A stretch of DNA of 32,213 bases from Clostridia bacterium (GCA_017428625.1 JAFRQM010000054.1:1-32213); one strand, 5' to 3'. Positions 23,000-31,048 are shown, numbered from the stretch's first letter. Made by a program: numbers and translations. The notes: generated from the sequence alone by a model not told the origin.

Positions 23000-24001
23000 A
23001 TGTTGACTGCACTGGTAAGCGTTTTGTTTAAGCCCATACGCGCGGGCATTGCCGTTTTTATGGCTGTCGCCGCCCTTTTCGGAGGGATTTTCGGTTTTGA
23101 AAAAGCGGAAATCTCACACAAAAAAGACGGCTGCCTTGCAAGTTTCGCCGTTATTTCCGACACGCATCTGACCGAGGCGAACGGCAGGCGCGAGGTGCTC
23201 GAAATCGGACTTGAGGATATGTCGAAGGCGAAAGATAAACTTGACGCGCTCGTTATCTGCGGCGACATAACCGACCACGGCTACGATGCAATGTGGGAGA
23301 GTTTCACCCTCGCTATGAGCAAATACGACACATCGGCAAACGACATTATGGTAATAGGCAACCATGACACCTGGGGCAGCGATGACATTGCCGTGACCAA
23401 AGAGAATTTCATAAAATACAACAAGCTCGCTACGGGGAGAGAAATAACAGAAGTTTATTACACAACCGAAATAAACGGCTTCCCCGCGATTGTTCTGGGC
23501 AGCGAAGGCGACCATACTTACGCAACTGTCAGTGACACGCAGATTGAATGGTTTGCTCAGCAGATGGAAAGAGCGTCGCAGACGGGTAAACCGATATTTA
23601 TTTTCTTCCACCAGCCGATAAACGACACGCACGGCCTGCCCTACACATGGGAGATGAACGAAGAAGATGAACCCGGCACGGGCGGAATAGGCGAAGCGTC
23701 CGACAGGATTCTCGAAATCATAAAACAGTATGAAAATGTGTTCTACATAAGCGGTCACATTCACGCCGGCTTTTCAACCGAAGATGACAGCACGGTTTAT
23801 TCATCGGTAGAAAGATATGACGGCTACACGCTGATTAACTCACCGTGTTATATGTATCCCGATTTCCGCCGCGGAGGCAACTTGCTTAACGGCACGGGAT
23901 ATGTTGTTGAGGTTTATGAAAACGAAGTGGTTTTACGCGCGCGCAATTTTATTTCGGGAATATGGCAGCCGAAATATGATGAGATTGTTGAACTCACCTG
24001 A
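23000..24001 (+). CDS. Secreted or membrane-anchored calcineurin-like metallophosphoesterase (paralogue)
   Basis: 333 residues from the ATG at 23000, preceded by GGGGAGG (22987-22993); the longer frame from 22877 has no ribosome binding site and would include the promoter and leader. Residues about 10-33 form a signal or anchor (KPIRAGIAVFMAVAALFGGIFGF). Metal motifs are complete: ISDTHLTE, ICGDITDHG, VIGNHDTWG, FFHQP and SGHIHAGF. The C-terminus (GTGYVVEVYENEVVLRARNF) matches the style of the protein at 8767-9738, so the two are paralogues with extracytoplasmic catalytic domains. Substrate not identifiable. Single-gene unit with a strong terminator. Confidence 0.9.
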   Translation: MLTALVSVLFKPIRAGIAVFMAVAALFGGIFGFEKAEISHKKDGCLASFAVISDTHLTEANGRREVLEIGLEDMSKAKDKLDALVICGDITDHGYDAMWESFTLAMSKYDTSANDIMVIGNHDTWGSDDIAVTKENFIKYNKLATGREITEVYYTTEINGFPAIVLGSEGDHTYATVSDTQIEWFAQQMERASQTGKPIFIFFHQPINDTHGLPYTWEMNEEDEPGTGGIGEASDRILEIIKQYENVFYISGHIHAGFSTEDDSTVYSSVERYDGYTLINSPCYMYPDFRRGGNLLNGTGYVVEVYENEVVLRARNFISGIWQPKYDEIVELT

Positions 24002-24021
24002 AAAAGAAATAAAACGGCAAA

Positions 24022-24055
24022 CGCCCCGTCAAAAGACGGGGCGAACCTGTTTTTT
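24022..24055 (+). terminator. Rho-independent terminator after the metallophosphoesterase
   Basis: Perfect stem CGCCCCGTC / GACGGGGCG with an AAAA loop (24022-24043), followed by AACCTGTTTTTT. Confidence 0.9.
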
Positions 24056-24061
24056 GAGGGA

Positions 24062-24095
24062 AGGTATTGACAAAACACATACCTCGTGTTACGAT
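24062..24095 (+). promoter_or_regulatory. Promoter with overlapping inverted repeat ahead of the PadR gene
   Basis: TTGACA (24067-24072), 17-bp spacer and TACGAT (24090-24095). AGGTAT-N11-ATACCT (24062-24067 and 24079-24084) straddles the -35 box, and a third AGGTAT occurs at 24111 beside the ribosome binding site. This is where a PadR autorepressor would be expected to bind; the assignment of these bases to PadR is inference. Confidence 0.6.
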
Positions 24096-24119
24096 GTATT
24101 ACGCAAGGGGAGGTATTCT

Positions 24120-24443
24120 ATGGATATTCAGCTCAAAAGGGGTCTTCTGGATGTCTGTGTGCTTGCCGCCATCAGAAACGAAGATTCATACGGATATAAA
24201 ATCATAAAAGATCTCAAGCCCTGCGTGGAACTTTCGGAATCGACTTTATATACGATTCTGAAGCGGCTTGAGGCGGCGGGGCTGCTGACCGTCAGAACTG
24301 CCGAGCATGACGGCAGACTGCGTAAATATTACCGCATAACGCAGGCGGGCATCAGCCGCATTGAAACATTCAAGGCGGAGTGGAAGGAAGTAATATCGAT
24401 TTATAAATTTGTGTCGGAGGAGGGAGAAAATGAACAGGCGTGA
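24120..24443 (+). CDS. PadR-family transcriptional regulator
   Basis: 107 residues from the ATG at 24120, preceded by GGGGAGG. It has the winged helix of PadR proteins: MDIQLKRGLLDVCVLAAI, the ISEYGYKI-like segment SYGYKIIKDL, the recognition helix SESTLYTILKRLEAAGLL, and the wing GRLRKYYRITQAG, then a short C-terminal dimerisation helix. Such regulators commonly repress their own operon. It overlaps the next gene by 14 bp and heads the classical PadR / HAAS (DUF1700) / DUF4097 cassette. The long frame reading in from 23901 is excluded because it lies across the preceding gene and terminator. Confidence 0.92.
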   Translation: MDIQLKRGLLDVCVLAAIRNEDSYGYKIIKDLKPCVELSESTLYTILKRLEAAGLLTVRTAEHDGRLRKYYRITQAGISRIETFKAEWKEVISIYKFVSEEGENEQA

Positions 24444-25032
24444 TTTTCTGAGCGGAATAGAAAAAGGTCTGGCGGGTCTGCCGCGAGAAGATGTTGAAAG
24501 CAGGCTGGCTTTTTATTCCGAAATGATTGACGACCGGGTGGAAGACGGTCTGAGCGAGGAAGAAGCCGTTGCCGCGGCCGGGTCTCCCGATGAAATTGTA
24601 AGGCAGATTGTCGCGGATTATCCGCTCAACAGACTTGTCAGAGAAAAAATAAAGCCCGACCGCGCTCGGAAGGGCTGGGAAATCGCGCTTATCGTTCTCG
24701 GATTTCCCGTCTGGCTGCCCCTGATGATTTCCGCTTTTGCGGTTATGCTGTCGCTTTATATCTGCGTGTGGGCGGTTGTTGTTTCGCTGTGGGCTGTTGA
24801 GGCTGCGCTTTTTGTGTGCGCTCTTGCGGGCTGCGCCGCCGCGGTGATGTTTTTAATCAGGGGTTTTGCCCTTCAGGCGGCTGCCGCGTTTGGCGCGGGC
24901 GTTTTCACGGCAGGGTTTTCGATACTGTTCTTTTTCTTTTGCAGAGCCGTCACGAAAGGCGTGCTGCATCTTACAAAAAGAGCGGTGTTCTCGGTTAAAT
25001 CAAAATTTGCCGGAAAGGGGAACGCGCAATGA
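24430..25032 (+). CDS. HAAS/DUF1700-family membrane protein
   Basis: 200 residues from the ATG at 24430, with a GGAGGAGGGAG site inside the end of the PadR gene. The N-terminal 75 residues are the HAAS/DUF1700 helical domain: RDFLSGIEKGLAGLPREDVESRLAFYSEMIDDRVEDGLSEEEAVAAAGSPDEIV. Then come several membrane helices (about residues 83-170) and a basic tail. Proteins of this family are found next to PadR regulators and are thought to be envelope or sensing partners; the biochemical role is unknown. The stop overlaps the start of the next gene by 4 bp, so it is translationally coupled. Confidence 0.88.
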   Translation: MNRRDFLSGIEKGLAGLPREDVESRLAFYSEMIDDRVEDGLSEEEAVAAAGSPDEIVRQIVADYPLNRLVREKIKPDRARKGWEIALIVLGFPVWLPLMISAFAVMLSLYICVWAVVVSLWAVEAALFVCALAGCAAAVMFLIRGFALQAAAAFGAGVFTAGFSILFFFFCRAVTKGVLHLTKRAVFSVKSKFAGKGNAQ

Positions 25033-26003
25033 AAAAGGCAATTATTGTTTCGGTTGTTCTTATACTGTCAGGCGCCGCCGTTCTTGCGGGAGCCTTCGCT
25101 TATTCCGGCTTTGATATTTCAAAATTCAGCACGTATGTGTTTGCGGAAAAGATATATACGAAAGACGGAGATTTCACAAAAATCAGCATTAACGCGCTCG
25201 AATCGGATGTTGAACTGAAAAAATCGGCTGACGGCAAAGTAACGGTTGAATGCCTTGAATCCGTTAAAATCCGCAGAGATGTTTTTATAAAGGACGGAGC
25301 CCTCTGCGTCCGGGGCGAAGATGAACGCACATTGCTTGACAGAATCGGTATATCGACACAATCACCGAAAATGACGGTTTATCTGCCCGAAGGCAAATAT
25401 GAATCGCTGACTGTCGGCAGTTCGACCGGCGACATTTCGGTTCCCGACGGCTTCTCGTTCGGTAAAATACAGATAGTCACCGACACGGGCGATGTGAAAA
25501 TCGAATCCGCCCCCTCTGCCGAAGACGGGCTGACATACGGCTATGTCGAAATAACCACCGACACAGGCGATATCGCAATCAACTGTGTTATCGCGGGTGA
25601 TATTGAGATTCAGACCTCGACGGGCGATGTCGCTGTCAACTCCGTTTCCTGCACGGGCAGGCTCAGACAGACTGTCTGCACGGGCTGCACGGCAATTGAA
25701 ACGCTAACCTGCAAAAGTTTTGATTCACAGGGGTCAACGGGCGATATCACGCTGAACAGCACGCTTGTTTCGGGGAATCTTTCAATAAACAGAAGCACGG
25801 GCGATGTTACACTCAACGGCAGTGACGCCGGGGAAATACGCATAGAAACCGACACGGGCGACGTTACGGGAAACCTGCTTTCGGGCAAGGAGTTCATAAC
25901 AGAAACCGACACCGGTGATGTTACCGTTGCGCAGGGTGTTACGGGCGGAAAATGTGAAATAATAACCGACACGGGCGACATTGTTTTTGCCGTTGCCGGC
26001 TGA
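25029..26003 (+). CDS. DUF4097-type beta-solenoid surface protein
   Basis: 324 residues. Residues 4-27 are a signal anchor (AIIVSVVLILSGAAVLAGAFAY). After about 80 residues of leading domain, a series of short repeats begins, each about 19-22 residues, with the core [TS]-[DS]-TGD-[VI]: SSTGDI, TDTGDV, TDTGDI, TSTGDV, a degenerate CTGCTA, GSTGDI, RSTGDV, TDTGDV, TDTGDV, TDTGDI. This is the DUF4097/adhesin-like beta-helix pattern. The degenerate unit region (about residues 212-231) holds four cysteines. The ATG overlaps the HAAS gene stop (ATGA). It is probably an exported structural or binding protein controlled by PadR. Confidence 0.88.
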   Translation: MKKAIIVSVVLILSGAAVLAGAFAYSGFDISKFSTYVFAEKIYTKDGDFTKISINALESDVELKKSADGKVTVECLESVKIRRDVFIKDGALCVRGEDERTLLDRIGISTQSPKMTVYLPEGKYESLTVGSSTGDISVPDGFSFGKIQIVTDTGDVKIESAPSAEDGLTYGYVEITTDTGDIAINCVIAGDIEIQTSTGDVAVNSVSCTGRLRQTVCTGCTAIETLTCKSFDSQGSTGDITLNSTLVSGNLSINRSTGDVTLNGSDAGEIRIETDTGDVTGNLLSGKEFITETDTGDVTVAQGVTGGKCEIITDTGDIVFAVAG

Positions 26004-26017
26004 CAAACAGAACAGGG

Positions 26018-26057
26018 CGCCGTTCCGCATTCCGGCGGAGCGGTGTTTTGCTTTTTT
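26018..26057 (+). terminator. Terminator after the PadR cassette
   Basis: An 11-bp stem with two G-T wobbles, CGCCGTTCCGC (26018-26028) with GCGGAGCGGTG (26035-26045), followed by TTTTGCTTTTTT. Confidence 0.75.
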
Positions 26058-26110
26058 CAACAAATTTCGCCCTGTATTTTCGCCTATTCAACTTATTGAA
26101 ACACAACGGA

Positions 26111-26134
26111 AATAATGTTACTATAATAATGTTA
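26111..26134 (+). promoter_or_regulatory. -10 box and direct repeat upstream of the aconitase X operon
   Basis: A perfect TATAAT (26122-26127) has no good -35 at 17 bp (TTGAAA at 26096 is 20 bp away). It is embedded between two copies of AATAATGTTA (26111-26120 and 26125-26134), repeated with a 14-bp period, so a regulator site overlapping the promoter is likely. Confidence 0.45.
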
Positions 26135-26161
26135 ATCTTCATTTGAAAGGATATGACAGCG

Positions 26162-27448
26162 ATGGATTACAAAATGACTCTCACCCCCGAACAGGAAGCG
26201 CTGCTTAACGGCTCAAAGGGCGAAGCGGTCGCCAAGGCGATGAAAACCCTCGTTATGTACGGCGAGGCGTTCGGAGCCGAAAAAATGGTGCCCGTTACAA
26301 GCAAAATGGGCCACCTTGTAACAAGTTTCGGCCTGAAGGTTATGAAGCCCGTTTATGACCTTATGGACACCCTGATTGAGGGCAACGCCCTTTCGGGGCA
26401 GAAATTCTCTGTTGACCCGAAGCCGCTTGACAAAAATGTGCCCGCAAGTTTTATTGAAAACATAGTTTTCAACAAACTTATGTATTCGATGCAGGGCAGT
26501 TATGACGCTCAGCTTGAAAAACTGGGTCTGCTCGGCAAAGACGCCTACACCTGCGCCTGCTACCTTGACGAGGTGGGCAACAAGCCGCAGAAAGGCGAAA
26601 TTCTTTCGTGGGCGGAATCCTCGGCTGTTGTTTACGCGAACTCCGTTCTGGGCGCAAGGTGCAACAGAAACTCCGGCATTATTGAACTTTTCGGCTCAAT
26701 TACGGGCTATGTTCCTTATTTCGGTCTTCTGACCGACGAAGGCAGAAAAGCCACCTGGATTGTTGAAGTAAACACAACAAAAAAGCCCGAGGCTCAGGTT
26801 CTCGGCTCCGCCATAGGCATGAAGGTTATGGAAGATGTGCCCTATGTTAAGGGGCTTGACAAGTGGCTGGGCACTCAGCTTGACGGCGACGCCTGCGCGT
26901 ATCTTAAAGATTTCGGCGCGGCTACCGCCTCAAACGGCGCGGTCGGCCTTTACCATATTGCGAACCTTACGCCCGAAGCGGTTGAGCAGGGCGAGGCGCT
27001 CATCGCTCCCGACGCGAAGGTTTATGTTATTGACGACGCCGAACTTGAGCGCGTGCAGAACAACTACCCCGTTATGTGGAAAAATCCCGACGGCAAACCG
27101 CAGCTCTGCTTTGTAGGCTGCCCGCATCTCTCGCTCGCCCAGTTAAACGAGTGGACGGACAATGTTGCTGAAGGTCTTAAGAAAAACGGGCTTAAAAAAG
27201 TCAGTGTTCCCACCGTATTCACCTCGGCGCCGGGGGTTATCGAGGCGTTCAACAAGACCCCGAAGGCAAAAACGCTTAAAGACTGCGGTGTTGTGCTCAG
27301 TTACATCTGCCCGCTTATGTATATGAACAATCCTCTCTGCAAATCCAAAAACGTAATCACCTGCTCAAACAAACTGCGCACCTACACAACCTCGCGCTAT
27401 TACAGAAGCGAGCAGATTCTTGACATAATAACAAAGGAGGTAAAATAA
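26162..27448 (+). CDS. Aconitase X catalytic (large) subunit
   Basis: 428 residues from the ATG at 26162, which fits the GAAAGG site better than the ATG at 26153, only 2 bp after it. The protein matches the aconitase X catalytic domain (formerly DUF521): LTPEQEALLNGSKGEAVAKAMKTLV near the start, YTCACYLDEVGNKPQKGEILSWAESSAVVYANSVLGARCNR at about 129-170, and late cysteines in YICPLMYMNNPLC. Cysteines of these motifs are candidates for cluster ligands. Characterised relatives dehydrate cis-3-hydroxy-L-proline (bacteria) or mevalonate 5-phosphate (archaea); which applies here is unknown. The small swivel subunit is encoded directly downstream. Confidence 0.87.
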   Translation: MDYKMTLTPEQEALLNGSKGEAVAKAMKTLVMYGEAFGAEKMVPVTSKMGHLVTSFGLKVMKPVYDLMDTLIEGNALSGQKFSVDPKPLDKNVPASFIENIVFNKLMYSMQGSYDAQLEKLGLLGKDAYTCACYLDEVGNKPQKGEILSWAESSAVVYANSVLGARCNRNSGIIELFGSITGYVPYFGLLTDEGRKATWIVEVNTTKKPEAQVLGSAIGMKVMEDVPYVKGLDKWLGTQLDGDACAYLKDFGAATASNGAVGLYHIANLTPEAVEQGEALIAPDAKVYVIDDAELERVQNNYPVMWKNPDGKPQLCFVGCPHLSLAQLNEWTDNVAEGLKKNGLKKVSVPTVFTSAPGVIEAFNKTPKAKTLKDCGVVLSYICPLMYMNNPLCKSKNVITCSNKLRTYTTSRYYRSEQILDIITKEVK

Positions 27449-27449
27449 G

Positions 27450-27914
27450 ATGAAACAGTTCAAGGGACGCCCCGTTGTTGCGGGCAAATGCACGGCACCC
27501 GCTCTTGTTTCACACGGCGGATTCAACACGCTCGCCTCCTTCCAGGGCGCGCTTCAGTTCGGTGAGATTCCGATTTTGGGCAACAAATACAAGCAGACCG
27601 AGTGCGACGACCAGAACAACAAAGACCTTTACAGAAAACCAATGCTCGGCAAGGCTCTCTGCCTGCCGCAGACAATAGGCTCAACCACCGGCGGAATGGT
27701 GCTTTACTGCGCGAAGGCGCTCGGCAAAAGCCCCGCCTGCCTGCTTTTCTCGGAGCATATAGACTCCCTTGCCGCCGCGGGAGCCATTCTTGCCGCGAAT
27801 TTCTGCGATGAGCCTATGGTGACGGTTGACTGCCTCGGTCAGGAATTTCTTGACTATGTCAAAGACGGTATGCAGATTACCGTTGAAGAAGACGGCACCG
27901 TAACAGTTGACTGA
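27450..27914 (+). CDS. Aconitase X swivel (small) subunit, formerly DUF126
   Basis: 154 residues beginning 1 bp after the large-subunit stop, with AAAGGAGG at the end of the large-subunit gene. It matches the aconitase X swivel domain: FKGRPVVAGKCTAPALVSHGGFN at residues 4-26, the GKALCLPQTIGSTTGG segment near residues 67-82 bearing the catalytic-loop Ser/Thr cluster, and a beta-barrel end (VTVDCLGQEFLDYVKDGMQITVEEDGTVTV). In this family the swivel and catalytic domains form one active site, either fused or, as here, as two chains. The tight coupling fits a stoichiometric heterodimer. Confidence 0.88.
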   Translation: MKQFKGRPVVAGKCTAPALVSHGGFNTLASFQGALQFGEIPILGNKYKQTECDDQNNKDLYRKPMLGKALCLPQTIGSTTGGMVLYCAKALGKSPACLLFSEHIDSLAAAGAILAANFCDEPMVTVDCLGQEFLDYVKDGMQITVEEDGTVTVD

Positions 27915-27930
27915 TGGGGGGACACAGGAT

Positions 27931-29592
27931 ATGTATGATTTCAGGCTCGCGCTGACCTACAGGGCGGACGGCAGAAAAAACATGAGCAATGCCGCCGAAA
28001 ACGGCGATTACTCACTTGAAATACAGGTTGATGAAGGCAGAATTTTCTGTGTGCTTCACCCTAAAAAAGAACTTGAACTTATTTCGTTCAGGCTTGAAAC
28101 CGTAAGGGCGCAGGGTGAAAAAGAGGCGTTTTTCGCAAACGGGTTCCAGTCCTGGTCCACAACGCCTGAGGTTTATAAAAACGACAGGCAGGGCGGTATA
28201 TCTCCGCTCGCGAACATAAGCAAATTCACAAAGCACCTCGCTTCAATGTCGGGCGACTACCTGTTTTTTGACGATTACCGCAAGGCAGGCACCTACCACT
28301 CCTGCACCTACACATATTTCAGAAACGGCGACACGCTGGAACTTCTCGGCTCAATGAACGAGAGAACGGGCTATACGGTTTTTGCCGTTGACGCAAACAA
28401 AAACATTTTTTCAATCGTCAAGGATGTTGAAGGCGTTAAAACGCAGGGCGATTATGAACTGCTCAATGTTGTTCGCTTCACAGGCGGTTATGATGAGGTT
28501 TTTGACGCCTATTTCGGCGGAATGAACCTGCGCAAACCCGGAATTGAACACCTGAGCGGCTACACATCGTGGTATAACTATTTTCAGAAGATAGATGAAA
28601 AAATCATTCTGCGTGACCTTGACGGCCTTGACAGGGTTAAAGACGCCGTTTCGATTTTTCAGATTGACGACGGCTATGAAACATTTGTAGGCGACTGGCT
28701 TGACGTTGACCCCGAAAAATTCCCGAACGGTATGAAAACCATCGCGGAGAAAGTTCACGAAAAGGGCTATCTCGCGGGAATATGGATTGCTCCCTTCTCT
28801 GTTCAGAGAGTTTCAAAAACCGCGAAAGAACACCCCGACTGGCTTATCAGGGACAAAAGCGGAAAACCTGAATGGGGCTGCTTTGCATGGGGCGGCGCCT
28901 ACACAATAGATATGTATAACCCCGAAGTCAGGGAGCACATAAAGCATTTCTTCGATGTAATTCTGCACGACTGGGGCTACGATATGGTGAAACTCGACTT
29001 TCTTTACTCCGAGGCAATTCACCCGAGAAACGGCAAGTCGAGGGGTCAGATTATGTGCGAGGCAATGGATTTTCTGCGTGAGTGCGTGGGAGAGGATAAA
29101 CTCTTTCTCGGCTGCGGCGTGCCTCTGGGCCCCGCTTTCGGCGTTGTTGACGCCTGCCGCATAAGCTGCGATGTTGACCTTGTTTACGGCGGCAAATTCT
29201 ATAACAAACTCGGCGTGAACCGTGAGGTTCCCTCCGCGCAGAACGCCATCAACAACAGCATTTTCCGCCGTCACTTAAACGGCAGGGTTTTTTGCAACGA
29301 CCCGGATGTTTTCTTCCTGCGCGACGACAACCTTACCTTTACAAAGGAGCAGAAATATCTGCTCGGCAAGGTCAACAGCTTGTTCGGCGATGTTCTTTTT
29401 GTAAGCGACAACGCCGGCGATTACGGCGATGAAGAGATAAAGCTCGTCAAAGAGTTTTTCGCGGGCTGCAAGGCGAAAATCCTTTCCGCTTACCATACGG
29501 ATAAAGAAGTTATCGAGATTAAATATATTGAGAACGGCGAGAACAAAAAGTTTGTTTTCAACATAAAAACGGGTAAGATACTTGAGCGGTAA
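27931..29592 (+). CDS. GH36-type alpha-galactosidase-like glycosidase
   Basis: 553 residues from the ATG at 27931. An N-terminal beta-sandwich (about residues 1-210) precedes the (beta/alpha)8 barrel. GH36 landmarks are SWYNYFQKI, FQIDDGYE-x4-GDWL, GMKTIAEKVHEKGYLAGIWIAPF, the nucleophile strand MVKLDFLYS with D356, and the acid/base region CRISCDVD with D414. No signal peptide, so cytoplasmic. GH36 members mostly hydrolyse alpha-galactosides such as melibiose and raffinose, but some act on alpha-N-acetylgalactosaminides. At 553 residues it is shorter than the usual 700 or so. It follows the aconitase X genes by 16 bp and precedes an SDR gene by 3 bp. Confidence 0.85.
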   Translation: MYDFRLALTYRADGRKNMSNAAENGDYSLEIQVDEGRIFCVLHPKKELELISFRLETVRAQGEKEAFFANGFQSWSTTPEVYKNDRQGGISPLANISKFTKHLASMSGDYLFFDDYRKAGTYHSCTYTYFRNGDTLELLGSMNERTGYTVFAVDANKNIFSIVKDVEGVKTQGDYELLNVVRFTGGYDEVFDAYFGGMNLRKPGIEHLSGYTSWYNYFQKIDEKIILRDLDGLDRVKDAVSIFQIDDGYETFVGDWLDVDPEKFPNGMKTIAEKVHEKGYLAGIWIAPFSVQRVSKTAKEHPDWLIRDKSGKPEWGCFAWGGAYTIDMYNPEVREHIKHFFDVILHDWGYDMVKLDFLYSEAIHPRNGKSRGQIMCEAMDFLRECVGEDKLFLGCGVPLGPAFGVVDACRISCDVDLVYGGKFYNKLGVNREVPSAQNAINNSIFRRHLNGRVFCNDPDVFFLRDDNLTFTKEQKYLLGKVNSLFGDVLFVSDNAGDYGDEEIKLVKEFFAGCKAKILSAYHTDKEVIEIKYIENGENKKFVFNIKTGKILER

Positions 29593-29595
29593 GTT

Positions 29596-30384
29596 ATGGG
29601 CAAAATTGTTTTAATAACGGGCGGAACCTCCGGCATAGGCAAAGCGACGGCGCTCGCCCTCATAAAAAAAGGCTGCACCGTCTATGAGCTGAGCCGCCGC
29701 GAAAAAGGCGTTGAGGGTATAAACCATATCTGCGCCGATGTCACCGATGAATCCGCCGTGAAAAACGCCGTTGACCTCATTATGCAAAAAGAGGGCAGAA
29801 TAGATACAGCGATTAACAACGCCGGCTTCGGCATTTCGGGCGCGGTTGAATTCACCTCAACCGAAGACGCGAAAAAGCTTTTTGATGTTAACTTTTTCGG
29901 AATGGTGAATGTAAACCGCTGTGTTCTGCCTGTTATGAGAAAGCAGGGCGGCGGCAGAATAGTCAACCTGAGCAGCGTCGGCGCTCCCGTCGCGCTGCCG
30001 TTTCAGGCTTATTACTCGGCAACAAAATCAGCCGTCAACAGCTACACCCTTGCCCTCGCCAACGAGGTGAAGCCCTTTAATATAACGGTCTGCGCCGTTC
30101 AGCCCGGCGATATAAGCACCGGCTTTACCGACGCGCGTGACAAAATAACCGAAGGCGACAATATATATGAGGGCAGAATAGAAAAAAGCGTTTCACGAAT
30201 GGAGAACGATGAGCGCAACGGTATGCCGCCCGAGGCTGTGGGCGCGTTTATCGCGGAAAAAGCTCTTAAAAAGAAAGTGAAGCCGATATATACCGTCGGC
30301 TTCTCATACAAGGCGGTCGTTTTTCTTGTAAGGCACCTGCCCGTTTCGCTCGCAAACAGAATAATCGGCAAAATTTACGCGTAA
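29596..30384 (+). CDS. Short-chain dehydrogenase/reductase
   Basis: 262 residues, classical SDR length. The NAD(P)-binding motif is ITGGTSGIGKAT at residues 7-18, followed by the structural INNAGFG, the catalytic serine in IVNLSSVGAP, and the YYSATK motif with the catalytic Tyr and Lys, then VQPGDIST. The substrate is unknown; the C-terminal hydrophobic stretch (KAVVFLVRHLPVSLANRII) is seen in some membrane-associated SDRs. It starts 3 bp after the GH36 stop and is probably translated by coupling, since the upstream site is only a weak GAGCGG. Last gene before the terminator at 30390. Confidence 0.9.
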   Translation: MGKIVLITGGTSGIGKATALALIKKGCTVYELSRREKGVEGINHICADVTDESAVKNAVDLIMQKEGRIDTAINNAGFGISGAVEFTSTEDAKKLFDVNFFGMVNVNRCVLPVMRKQGGGRIVNLSSVGAPVALPFQAYYSATKSAVNSYTLALANEVKPFNITVCAVQPGDISTGFTDARDKITEGDNIYEGRIEKSVSRMENDERNGMPPEAVGAFIAEKALKKKVKPIYTVGFSYKAVVFLVRHLPVSLANRIIGKIYA

Positions 30385-30389
30385 ATTCC

Positions 30390-30419
30390 GGCGGGATGAA
30401 AACATCCCGCCTGTTTTTT
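30390..30419 (+). terminator. Rho-independent terminator after the SDR gene
   Basis: Perfect stem GGCGGGATG / CATCCCGCC with an AAAA loop (30390-30411), followed by TGTTTTTT. Confidence 0.92.
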
Positions 30420-30429
30420 GTCTGCTGTC

Positions 30430-30456
30430 TGTAACCTTTTTTCGGCTTTGCGCGTA
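30430..30456 (+). promoter_or_regulatory. ECF-type promoter (likely autoregulated)
   Basis: TGTAACC (30430-30436), 16-bp spacer and CGTA (30453-30456, continuing TAAA). This matches the ECF/SigW-like pattern TGAAAC-N16-CGTA. It precedes an ECF sigma factor gene, which suggests autoregulation. Confidence 0.6.
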
Positions 30457-30496
30457 TAAAAGATGAAAGGGCAAACCTTTCGGAAAGGAGAAACCG

Positions 30497-31048
30497 ATGG
30501 ATAACGGTGCCGGCAGTTACCGCCGTTTTCTCGACGGTGACGATGAGGGCCTGCGCAGCCTCATCGAAGAATATCGCCTGCCTTTGCAGATTTTTCTTAT
30601 AAGCGTTACAAAAAACGAAACTCTGGCAGAGGACGCGGCGGTTGAAACCTTTACAAAACTCGCGATTAAAAAGCCCGCCTATAACGGCAGAGCCTCGTTT
30701 AAAACATGGCTTTTCAGAATAGGAAGAAACGCGGCGCTTGACATTCTGCGACGCAGCAAAAATCAGCCTGCCGCCTTGGAGGATTCCGGCGGTTTTCTCT
30801 GCCAGCCCTCAGCCGAAGATATTTATTTAAAAGAGGAGCGCGACAGGGCGCTCGCCGTCTCAATGAGCAAACTGAGCGGCGACTATTACTCCGTTTTGTG
30901 GCTTAAATATTTTGAGGAGTTGCAGGTTAAAGAGATTGCGACCGTATTACGCAGAAGCGAGGGCGCGGTAAAGGTTCTTCTGACAAGGGCAAGGCAGGCG
31001 CTCAGAACGCAGCTTGAAAAGGACGGTTTTGATTATGAAAACAAATGA
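30497..31048 (+). CDS. ECF-type RNA polymerase sigma factor
   Basis: 183 residues, the size of an ECF sigma factor. Region 2 is seen at about residues 20-86 (LIEEYRLPLQIFLISVTKNETLAEDAAVETFTKLAI, then FKTWLFRIGRNAALDILRR) and region 4 at about 118-170 (LSGDYYSVLWLKYFEELQVKEIATVLRRSEGAVKVLLTRARQALR), the helix-turn-helix that contacts the -35 element. AAAGGAG lies 7 bp before the ATG. An ECF-like promoter lies upstream at 30430-30456. The downstream gene overlaps by 14 bp and encodes a membrane protein, the usual arrangement for a sigma/anti-sigma pair. Confidence 0.92.
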   Translation: MDNGAGSYRRFLDGDDEGLRSLIEEYRLPLQIFLISVTKNETLAEDAAVETFTKLAIKKPAYNGRASFKTWLFRIGRNAALDILRRSKNQPAALEDSGGFLCQPSAEDIYLKEERDRALAVSMSKLSGDYYSVLWLKYFEELQVKEIATVLRRSEGAVKVLLTRARQALRTQLEKDGFDYENK

